Source: Trachythela sp. YZ-2020 (taxonomy: Eukaryota; Cnidaria; Anthozoa; Malacalcyonacea; Clavulariidae). Taken from it: a stretch of 64,000 bases of DNA. Under the pieces are notes generated by a model. It was given only the letters and a program-made list of their open reading frames with translations, searched no databases and was not told the DNA's origin. The translations under genes were made by a program, and so were the position numbers. The stretch spans positions 2,108,001-2,172,000 of the forward strand of contig JADLSH010000186.1 in assembly GCA_016169945.1 (NCBI GenBank), in the 5' to 3' direction. Shown one piece after another: positions 43,481-54,000 of the stretch; the first letter of the stretch is position 1; the number at the start of each line of letters is the position of its first letter.

Positions 43481-43894
43481 ACAAAGTACTCAGCATTAAT
43501 GACTGAACTAAACAGTAGCATGTCAATAGCTGAAAACGAACTGTAGAACTATTCTGTTATGAATTGTTAACTGTAATCCTACAAAATAGTCTGTACATTA
43601 TTTAATAGTCTTAACATTACTTTATAGTCTTAATAAATTATTTAACAATTATTGTAGTATTATGCTTTCTTATATAATGGTAAAACTAGATTCAAAAATC
43701 ATGGTTTCCACAGAGTAACTTTGAAAATACAAAGCACTACACAATCTGGTAATGGGTATAACATTTGAATTATGTGTTTCAACCATCTTGCAATCATTGA
43801 AACATAGAATTAAGATGTCAACCATTTTCGATGTGTGCATTGTTTTGTATGTTCTTAAGCCCGATTCAATTTGTGTGTTCTAAGTTGTGTTTTA

Positions 43895-44350
43895 GGAAAG
43901 GTGTGTAATAGAGTACAGGGTCAATACATGTGTTGTCTAGCACAGCTTTAGCTGCGTAATAAAACACACCTTGCTGTGTATCAAAACACACCTTGGTGTG
44001 TTTCAAAACACACCTTGATGTGTTAGAAAACACACCTTGGTGTGTTAGAAAACACACCTTCTTCCAAAACACACCTTTAGGTGTGTTAAAATTTGGACAA
44101 GCCGAAAACACACCTTTAGGTGTGTTTTCTAACACACCTTTTTGTGTGTTTAACACATCTTTTGGTGTGTAACTAAACACACCTCAAGGTGTGTTTAACA
44201 CACCTTATGGTGTGTTTAACACACCTTAGGTGTGTATCAAAACACACCTTAAGGTGTGTTTAACACACCTTATGGTGTGTTACAAAACACACCTAAAGGT
44301 GTGTTAAAATTTGGACAGAAAAGGTGTTTTAATTTAACACACCTTTTTTT
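43895..44350. repeat. Array of ACACACC/GGTGTGT palindromes, right
   Basis: About 17 palindromes such as AACACACCTTGGTGTGTT and AACACACCTTTAGGTGTGTT with spacers of 4-12 bases. AAATTTGGACA occurs twice. It has the same design as the array at 38400-38755 but a different central base pattern. Confidence 0.9.
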
Positions 44351-44514
44351 AGAGTGTAATACTTTATTGTTAATTCTCCCATTGGGCTTTTCAGAATTAC
44401 AGTAATAATACTAATTTTCAAATACACTAGATAATAAAACTATTTATAGATATCTACATCTAAAATTACTGCGTCTGCGATTAGGATTGCTGAAGGATTC
44501 GCTTAAGCGATGCT

Positions 44515-45042
44515 TTGAAAATATTTACAGAATCAAGAGATTTTAAGGAGTCGCGGGAAGTTCATTCCAAAGTGTTACAGCTGTAGCCTTGTTGACCGTA
44601 CCTGAGGCATTACGGCATGCAGAGAGGAATCTGTAACATACCTTTATTCCTAGTGTTACGATTATGTACCTCAGATTTATTCGTAAGATACACTGGGGTA
44701 AACCTTTTAAACATTTAAAAATCATTACAGCGTCTCTGAATTCCAACATACTATGTACTGACAACCAGTTCAGTTGTGCCAAAACAGGTGTTATATGCTC
44801 AAACTTTCTTGTAGTGTTCGTAACCAAACGCGCTGCAAAATTCTGCACTTCAGTCTGCAGTTTAGCGACGTTCTTCTTCGAGGTATATTGGACCATACCG
44901 ACGAACAGTAATATAACTTGCTGAAGACTAGGGCACTAACTATGGTAATAAGCGTTTCTTTATCAAGTAAATGTTTCACACGATTTATCTGACAGAGAGA
45001 GGCCAAACATTTAGAGACGACTATAATGAGTAATGTTGTCAC
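44515..45042 (-). pseudogene. C-terminal fragment of a LINE reverse transcriptase
   Basis: On the minus strand: KCLASLCQINRVKHLLDKET, SALVFSKLYYCSSVWSN, then LQTEVQNFAARLVTN, FEHITPVLAQLNWLSVHSM and ATAVTLWNELPATP, the region after the polymerase core in CR1/L2-like LINEs. At least one frame break. The core and the endonuclease are absent. Confidence 0.8.
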
Positions 45043-45260
45043 AGTTAGTAATGTTGTCTAGTATATACTAGTCCAAGCTTAAATCATATAACTTAGACAA
45101 ATATCTTGGTTTGTATAAGTTGATATATAATATAGGCTACTTTTAAAGAACGAGGTGTTACAGTTAGTGCTAATGTTGTCTAGTATATATACTAGTCCGA
45201 GCTTAAACCGTAGCTTAAACAGATATCTTGGGTTGTATAAGTTAGATATATTTTTAAAGA
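45005..45260. repeat. ~115-bp tandem repeat, copy group 2
   Basis: GTAATGTTGTCTAGTATATA, CTAGTCCxAGCTTAAA, AGATATCTTGG and TTGTATAAGTTGATATATA occur twice. The family matches 38191-38390. Confidence 0.8.
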
Positions 45261-45547
45261 AGGATCGAGGCAAAACAATTATAGTCTTTAATAACCTAAA
45301 CAAACGCCAAGATATTTAAATATAAACGATGGCGCAATATAGTAATATGTTTAGTGAGTAAGGGGGTGTGCTTATTAATATCCTTACTTGCAGCTGAAAG
45401 CTAAGCTGAATTGCGAAGGACACAGCTCAACGTGACCAAGTCGAAAGCTTTCTAGGCGCGCATATGGCAGCCACCTTTTGCTCGCCATCACGGAGCACAG
45501 CTACAGTGCAGTTAGGGGTTAATCCCAACCCATGCACCCTGTCAACT

Positions 45548-47045
45548 GTTTCCATTTCTTTTCTCCCTGCTGTAAGTAAAGTTTTCGAAAAAGTACTATA
45601 TGAACAATTATATGATTATTTAGTTGTAAATAAGTTGCTATCCCATCATCAATTTGGTTTTAGGCAGTTTCACTCGACAGCATCTGCCCTTTTAGATAGC
45701 ACAGATGAATGGTTCGTTAATATGGATCGTGGCTTGTTTAATATTACAGTATTCCTTGACTTACAAAAGGCATTCGACACTATATATAAATCACGATATA
45801 TTATTAAAGAAACTTGATCTCTATGGCTTAGAAAAACCAGCTTTAAACCTTTTAAAATCGTATTTAGCTAACAGAACTCAAATGTGCTCCGTCAATAGCA
45901 CACTTTCTCATAAAAAATTAGTTACATGTGGAATCCCTCAAGACTCAATTCTTGGGCCGCTCCTATTCTTAATACATAAATGATTTACCTAACAGTTTGG
46001 ACTACTCGTCATTAAGAATGTTTGCAGACGATACGACACTAACTGCATCATGTAAGTCAATTCCTGAGGTAGAAGTGGCCATCAATCATGACCTTGCTAA
46101 TGTTAAGCAGTGGCTCTCTGCAAACAAACTATCTTTAAATCTTATTAAAACTGAATACCTACTAATTGGATCACGGCATAACATTAATAACCTATCCGCT
46201 GCTCCAAATGTATTCATTGGTGCTGTTCCAATCAAAAGAGTGAGAGAAACAAAAGCGCTTGGAGTCTATATTGATGAATTTTTGTTATGGGATAAACATA
46301 TTGATAAATTTGCCAAAAAGGTTTCATCCGGAATCGGAGCGATCAGAAAGCTCAAATCTTGTGTGGATCATAATACATTAATTGGTGCTTACAATGCACT
46401 CATTTTTCCACACCTGGACTATTGTTGCGAAGTTTGGGATACTATTGGTATCACACTTTCTGATCGTCTCCAGACATTACAAAACTGGGCTGCTATAGAG
46501 TGATTACCGTTCGTAAAAATGAACACGGCAATCTGAACTTGCTTTAAATGAACTAAATTGGAAAACTTTGAAAGAACGCAGAACTCAATTTGTAACAAGT
46601 CTTATGTATAAAATAACTCATGATCTAGCGCCCAAACAACTAATCGATAATTTTCAAAAGACGCCTTCCTCTCCGCATTATAATTTACGAGGCTCTACCA
46701 CAAAGTTCTACCTGCCCAAACCTAAGACTGAATATATTAAAAAAGGTCTTAGTTACAGAGGAGCAAAATTGTGAAACAGTCTCCCAGATGAACTAAGAAA
46801 TAAACAACAATCTCTTAGTCAATTTAACTCAAGTGTGCGACACCCGGCCAGTTAGATAAAGTTAGATAAATTTGTGAACTTAATAATTTGTTGTAGATGT
46901 AATGATAGTAATTGTAACTGTCAGTGTATTATTTTAAATTTGTATTATAACTCATTGTAAATTTTGAAGTTTAATCTACGCCCCTCTTGGAAACCAGCTT
47001 TTGCTGTAGGGGTTAGCGTAGCCAAATAAAGTTTTTACTTACTTT
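45548..47045 (+). pseudogene. LINE (CR1/L2-like), 5'-truncated
   Basis: The reverse transcriptase begins with LPAVSKVFEKVLYEQLYDYL and HHQFGFRQFHSTASALLD, then FLDLQKAFDTI, LDLYGLEKPALNLLKSYL, CGIPQDSILGPLLFLI, the FADD box at 46024-46035, and GVYIDEFLLWDKHIDKF. The frame breaks at about 45790, 45980 and 46500. It ends with HYNLRGSTTKFYLPKPKTE and a 3' UTR closing in ATAAAGTTTTTACTTACTTT, a short TTAC-type tail. The endonuclease is missing. Confidence 0.85.
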
Positions 47046-47055
47046 ACTATTCCAT

Positions 47056-47213
47056 GTGTGAGGAAACCGGAGTACCCGGAGAAAACCCACGACTTTCGGC
47101 AGAGCGTTGACTAACTCTTTTCACATAGCTATCATAAGTCGTCCCCAACGGGACTCGAACCCACGATATCAGAGGTGAACGGCGCGTGCTCTGACGATTG
47201 CGCCACCGAAGCC
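47056..47213 (-). repeat. tRNA-derived SINE
   Basis: On the minus strand it starts GGGGCTTCGGTGGCGCAATC (A box) and continues to GTGGGTTCGAGTCCCGTTGG (B box). After the head comes a body with AAAACCCACGA and CCGGAGTACCCGGAG, read here on the plus strand as GGAAACCGGAGTACCCGGAG, a phrase typical of conserved SINE/LINE-tail cores in animals. It directly abuts the tail of the LINE at 45548-47045. Confidence 0.65.
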
Positions 47214-47890
47214 CCTAGTATATATAGTATAGCCGTTAAATGTTGTGTAAACTCGTAAAACACAAAATGTCTAGTTCCATATGTACCTGTTAGTAATCGC
47301 ACGGATCGACGAATCGACAGGTCGTTTGGAGGGTCAATAATAGTATAGTAAACGCACAGTTGGTGGTATTCATGATAATATGTTGAGTCATAAAAGCTGT
47401 ACACGTGGCATGTCGAGTCGACAAGACTGGTTTAGGGGTCGTGTCGATTTGACAGCACATTGGACATGTATGCATATTCGTCTTTATAACTTTTTCAAAC
47501 TTACATAAGTTCTTGCGCCCGCTGACGTTGTTTCAAAGACCACTTTCATACTTCTCTTTCGACCATATATTGGCATAAAACTGACTATAAAGTACGCATA
47601 TATGGTCAGATCCGTTATTCAATTCGTCCCATTTCTATCAACCTAGGATGAAAGTTGATGACAGTCCGCAATTGTATTTCTTAACGGATGAAACTTGTAT
47701 GTGACCTAACAGGAAAATATCAAGAATAATTTCTCCCAAAAACCATTGCCAGTATAGATCGCGCTCATTCTTGCTAGTTCACGTGGATATTTTGTCTCAT
47801 TGCGGTCAGAATGGTCCGTTTCTAAGACTCCAGTATAAATCTCACTATTACCATAAACTTTCACCAGTGGTATAATTTCTTATTTTGTAG
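47214..47890. other. Region upstream of the trefoil exon
   Basis: 47270-47460 holds GAATCGACAGGTCG/GAGTCGACAAG-type diverged repeats. The rest is AT-rich. The signal-peptide exon expected upstream of the trefoil exon was not found here. Confidence 0.4.
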
Positions 47891-48022
47891 TTCTCCTATG
47901 TGAATTGACACCAGGAAAAACAACTGAATGTGGAGAGAGTGTTTCTTTAAAAGAAAGTTGTCCCACAGCTACTTGCTGCTTTGATACGACAAAACGTTCT
48001 AGTTGTTATTTCCAAGAAAATG
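47891..48022 (+). CDS. Trefoil (P-type) domain exon
   Basis: Phase 1-1 exon after [41 protein letters not shown] and RSSCYF give the trefoil order C-x9-C-x9-C-x4-CC-x8-C. Trefoil domains are secreted and found with lectin modules in cnidarian proteins. Confidence 0.75.
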
Positions 48023-51000
48023 GTAGGATTTTTGTTTAAATGACTACGGTCTTTTTTAATAGAGACTTCTCGGAAATTGCCCGAGTGCACATGAGACAAT
48101 GTAACAAGATCGAAACGATCTATAACTTAACTCAAGGTGATCTGTTCTACAGCGCGTCCTGCTTAACCTGCTGTAACTTAAATACGATCACTTTGTACGT
48201 CTGCCTCGAGTTCAAGCTATTGTTTCGTGTGGATTCATGCAAACTTGAGAAGTGCCTAATACTTATACCATTATCAATGCAACGCGCCACTGTCACCATT
48301 ACGTAGAACAATCATCACCGTTTTCCACATAACCATTTCCTCATTACACGCCAGAAAATACCATCATCACCCTTATGATCACACCTACAACTAGCATTTT
48401 CAAGATCACGAAATTACGTCGCAAGTATTTGGATCAGAGTTAGGATTACTAGATTAAGATTAAATAAAAAATAATTAAAATTAAGAGTTAGGATTGTTAG
48501 GATTGGAGAAGGGTTGGAGTAAGGGCAATGGAAGGGTTAGGTGTAAGAATATAAATGTTAATATCATTGTATTAGTATTCAAATTGAGAATGCTAAAATG
48601 GAAATTGACCCTAATCAGCATCATTGACCCTAATCAATCACCATAACTACAACAGCCCACCATTTTCATTTCCGTTCTTAGATTATGGTCCAATCCGACA
48701 TTCCAATGGACTATGTGTAAATGTGAAAGATGGTTCTCACAAAAGTGGCACTCCTCTCATTTGGTCAAAAGACTGCACGTCAAGAAATGCATTATTTTTG
48801 GTATCATACGATCATCCACCATTTCACGTGGCTTGCGGGAAATGTGTTTCGCCATTAACGTACGACTTAGTTTTTAAATATTGTATGAAATATTAAACAA
48901 ATGTGTAATGCAGGTATTCTAACAAATTATTGTATTTTGTGGTTGTCTTATAGGACATTAAGAGATCCAGGAAAGGGTATTGATCTTTTCCTTAGGCACG
49001 GAAGATCTTGCAATAGTGATATTGTAAAATACCGACCAACAAAAAATGGCAACTTGCAATACTTCTTCAGCAGTGGACCATATCCAATATGCATAGGAAG
49101 CAAATCTATCCTGGAACCACATGAATATGAGGTAGTCTCTCTCCAAGAATCGGTCTGCGGCACAAATAACTCGTGCAATCTAGGTTACGGTAAGATTTTG
49201 TATAGTATGAGGCCCAACCCTTCTTCAATTGTCCACCTAAAGTTGACTTAATGCTCTTCGAGACCAATAGCTTATAGTGTCAACCCAGTTTGCTTAATAT
49301 AGGGTTCAAATTCTGCTCGAGTCAACTCCTATGTTGACAATTCATGCAGTATTCGGGTGCATTAATATATATTCTCATATTTTGTTTTAGTTCTATTCTA
49401 TTCTCACGGGTAGTTACGACCAGTAGTTAGGACAATTTGTTGTGGAGGAGAGTACTCTACCACTGAACTCACGTTCTTTGTAACTCTTTGCCCTTTAAAA
49501 TTCCTTGTCTTGTACTTTTATTTTAGTGTATCAAAGGAAATTTAAGGAAAGAGAAAATGCAGATTTCCAATGTGAGACGTGTTCAACCATTGAAGTTATT
49601 TGGGCAAATTACGGTGTGCAAATTCCAAGACGGTATCCATTCGCAATTTCCTCAAGTGATAAAAACTGTACGACAACCACAGCGACAAAAGTGATGCAAA
49701 ATAAGTGTAATGGAAGGACGCAGTGTTCTTTTTCAGTCCAAAAGACTGCATTTTTCCAATCGAGTTGTCTAAATGCAACGATCTTGCTTGTTCGCTATAC
49801 TTGTAATGGGAAAATTCCAGGTATTTTTGGAAACTGGTGTACGTTAGAGAACTATAATCAGGGCCGGATTAAGGCAGCGTGGGACCCCTTTGGATTTTTC
49901 CAACTGCTCTATAACCTGACAAATTAACCCGTTTAAGTATATATGGTTGAATTGCAATCTTAATTTGAAAGATGTAATGACAGTAACGTATCTGATATTA
50001 TAACATTCACTATTGGTAATTAGTATACACCCAACCATTGTCCATTACAAATCCTACATTCTGATTGGCTACTCAACCGTTGACCATTCGTGATGGACAA
50101 CGTTTGGGAAAAATGAAAACAAACCTGAAAAAATATGGCAGTAAACTCTCGTTTTGCAGACGTTTCGGAGGAATTTTTGGAGAGTTTGATAGAAAATTCT
50201 ATCCCTGAGAAAACTAAAAAGGCCACAAAATATGGCATGAAGATTTTTAATGGTAAGGAACGAAATAGAAACCGTATTTTATTAATAAATCTGCTTTTAC
50301 TTGCCGCTCACGAGTGGTTAAATAACACAACATTTTCGTCAGTTTGCACTAGAAAAACTGTATTTTTAGATTGGTTTGCAGCACAGTCTAAATTCACTAC
50401 ACCATTGGAACAAATGGCAAAAGACGAACTTTGTCAGTGCCTCCAAATGTTTTATGCCGCTGCAAGACAAAGAGACGGTAGCGAATTTAAAGTTACGACG
50501 CTTCGCGGTATACGTTCAGCGATTGACCGGCATTTAAAACAGGCACCTAACAACAAGCCTTGGTCGATAATTGGTGACCCTGCGTTTGAAAAAGCCAACA
50601 AAATCCTGAATGCTATTTGTAAGAAACATACGAGGGAAGGAAAAGTCGGAGCAATTGTCCACAAGGCTGCAATGACGCCAGAACAACTGGAAAAATTGTA
50701 CGAAAGTGGCCAGCTTGGCAACAGCGAGTCGCAAAATCCTCGCCAGCTTATGCAAACAGCTTGGTTTTATATTACCCTCTATTTTGGCAAACGAGGCCGA
50801 GAAAATCTAGGAAAACTCACCAAACAGATGCTGGTCCTTCGCTCAACATCACAAGGACGCCGATACTACGAGTTCCGTCGCGAAGCGTTAATTTCAACCA
50901 AAAACCACCAAGGCGGTCTGAACGACAACATCGACGAAGCTGACGGCAAAATGTTTGAAGTTCCCAATTCGCCTCGTTGTCCAGTTAAAACCGTAGAAAA

Positions 51001-54000
51001 CTTCATGAAGCACCTTAATCCAAATCACGACGCTTTGTTTCAGCGGCCAAGAGAAATTTGTGCCAAGTTTCAAGTGGACAATGATGAAATTTGGTTCTGT
51101 AATTCCCCCTTGGTATAAACACGCTCGAAATCTTCTCAAGACCATGTCGAAAGCCGCCGGGATAATCCCTCACCTAACAAATCATTGCATTCGAGCTACG
51201 TCTGTCACAGTTTTGTCTGACCACAACATAGAGGCTAGACACATCAAGGCTGTCACTGGTCACAAATCTGATCTCTCCATTCAGTCGTACAGCTCGACGG
51301 CTTCTTTCCAGCAGAAGGAAAACATGTCGAATATTCTAAGTCGCTTCGTCTCGGGCGAGAGTAATCCTTCCATTCAGTCTAGCCCCTGCAGCTCTACTTA
51401 CAGCAAGTCACACCTTATGCAAGCATCACCCGCAATGTCTTCGGCACTTGAAACAACTGATCAGGCTAACTCTGATGTCCAGCTTCGCATTGAAAACCAA
51501 GCCACAAATATCGAGATGCAAGCTCCCCAATCGTTCAATTTCCATGGCTGCACAGTGTCAATCTTTAACAACTACATCAGTCAAGCATGATCGATTTCAC
51601 CATCCAGTTGAACTTTTGTTCCCGTGGTAGTCGTTTCTTTTATAACTTTTTCGAAGAAATTCTTTCTTACGAATGTTTTATGGACATTTTAACACCAAAC
51701 GGTTTGCTTCTGACAGTTGATCCTTATAATGTTCACGTGTTTACATGTCATGTGATCTCGCGTGAGTTCGCGCGTGCGTATAAATTAAAATTGAATTAAA
51801 TTATTTTAAAAATGACACGGTGTATGAATTATTTTCTCGAAATTAATATATCTATCAAGGTGTATACTAAAACAATTAGACAACTCGTCCTCGTTGTCTA
51901 TGAGCGAATAGTCAACTCAGGCTTCGCCTTCGTTGACTATTCGCTCATAGACAACTCGGACTCGTTGTCTAATTGTTAATTGGTCTGTCACTTTTTCTTA
52001 ATAAAGTTTGAGCGCGGGACCCCTTGAAGGCGCGGGGCCCATGGCATAATATGCCGCTTCTGCCATATGGTTAATCCGACCCTGACTATAATTATTACTT
52101 ATAACTTGCAATAATTAATCAACTAAACGTTAAATATTTAATCCACTAGCAAGAAGTCAAAATTGCAATCAAGAACACGGATAATGCAATAATGAGTTAT
52201 CTAAAGTCGTTTATGCATGGTGTGGTTGCCATGGAGGCTCATGATGCACGTGCTCAGCAACTAAGGCCTATTTAAGGGCTAGTTTCTTGGAATCGAGGCG
52301 AAAAACACCTTCATTTACTATTATATTGAATGTCTTAAAAATTATTTTTTCATTAGCTCAGTTCAGAATTTGTCAGTTGGCGTATAACAACGGTATTCAT
52401 GATAAATATTCCTTACACTCCTCCATTTCTATATTTTAGCTGCTCCATATAATTATGCTAACCATCATGGTCAAAAGTCAAAATCAACTGTTCGTCGTTT
52501 GGTCGAATGATAACAACAATGGTGTTCTGATAAGGTTTGAGATATGTTGGAAGAAGGCCAGAAATAAAAATGAAAACTGTTATATTGGACTGTATTCCGA
52601 TCCTATACCAAACATAACACTGCCCAGTCTACAGCCAGCAACAACATACAATGTAACAGTGGCACGATACAGTAGTGATGGAAAATCTCTTGGTATAAAA
52701 AGACACAAAATTGCCATAACCCGTTCAGGTTAGAGCAAGTTTACCATATACTTACCGTAAATCTCCTATATAAACCCTCATTAAAATAACACCCCCGCCT
52801 TTTTAGAGGACGAAATATATTAAGCCCTGCCTTTCTTCAATATGCCCCTTACTCCCAAGCGTGATTGAATAAATAAGCCCAAGGGGAATTATAGTAATTA
52901 CGGTATTATTTAAATAAACCTGTGGCCGGTTACACGCGAAGGTCGGATAGCGAATAAAGAGTAGTATTCATACATTGAAGTCCTAGAATTCCTGTTTCAC
53001 ATAATATTTGATCACTGTAAGTGCTGTTGTATTTCAGCTGCACTTAATGTTAATGGCACAAAATCTGCAACATCCTTTGAAATCCAACTTGGAACACTTT
53101 CAGCGGACGATATGTAAGTTTTACGAACGTATTAATATAGATGAAAAAATTGCTCAATTCTGATTGGCTAAGAGCAGTGCAATGATTTTTGAAATTGTGC
53201 AATTACAGCAGTGCAAATTAACAAAACAAGATGAGAGCCTGGAAACGAGGCAAGAAAAATCAACATGGCGGCGGATATTAGCAATGTAAATTTTCACTTT
53301 TTGACGACATTTTCTACACTTTCAATGAAAAATCGTACGTGAATACAACAATTTAAGTTCAAGGAGCACATAGACTGAAAAAGTTTGGTAACAAGCAACG
53401 AAAACAATGCTTAAACGGCGTAGGTGAGTGCACAATTGTTATCAAAGCGTGTAATTTTTTCATGTATATTATTAATAAGTAATAGTATGGTTTCTCGTGA
53501 AATTTGGAAAAACCAACACTCGTGAGTTTTCAAAGAAGTCAAATACCACTCGTCCTTCGGACTCGTGCAATTTTGATCGTCTTTGAAAAAGTCACTCGTG
53601 CATGTTTTTTCCAAATTGCACTCGAAACCATACTATTACCTATACTTATGTTTCTGTACTGAATTTATCGAAAAATCAGGAATGGAACATGCTGTAAGAT
53701 TGCTTCCTTTTTTCACGGCATAAATGAAACATAAGCGCTATAAATCTAGTGTGAGTGGTGTTGGCTGACGTGTGGCTGCTAGGATTTTCAAGCAGATCTA
53801 AGGGCAAGTACGAGTGGTAGACGTGCGCTAACTTGATGTGCTTGAAGACTCATGTGAGTAGAGTTGTGGTCGGTTCTCTCCTGGCCTTTGCTTGGAAGGT
53901 TCTTCTCCACGGATTATCCGGTTTTCCTCCCTCACCAAAAACATACCCTTCCACCTTACCCTGTGCCCCAGGTTCAGATACATGTTATCGTGTTGTGGCA

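Larger units (their letters stand above)
38392..44356. mobile_element. Putative 6-kb element with palindrome-array ends
   Basis: The left end CACTCTAAAAACAGGTGTG and the right end CACACCTTTTTTTAGAGTG are inverted copies, each followed inward by several hundred bp of short palindromes (AACACACCTTGGTGTGTT type). TA flanks both ends. The two arrays (38400-38755 and 43895-44350) look like subterminal arrays of one element. The interior contains a decayed exon at 43214-43480 and smaller nested MITEs. No transposase was identified. Two unrelated solo elements remain possible. Confidence 0.4.
49859..52084. mobile_element. hAT-type element hosting a Crypton
   Basis: Ends CAGGGCCGGATTAA and TTAATCCGACCCTG are inverted with one mismatch. 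The flanks ACTATAAT at 49851-49858 and 52085-52092 form a perfect 8-bp duplication. Short subterminal pieces with GTGGGACCCC and GCGGGACCCC remain at both sides, while 50040-51985 is a Crypton-like unit. The whole lies in the intron between the SUEL and FN3 exons of the receptor gene. Confidence 0.85.

Noticed and set aside
38400..44350. CRISPR-like arrays of short palindromes
   Set aside because: Spacers are 4-15 bases and irregular, the repeats are self-palindromic and variable, and the DNA is clearly eukaryotic.
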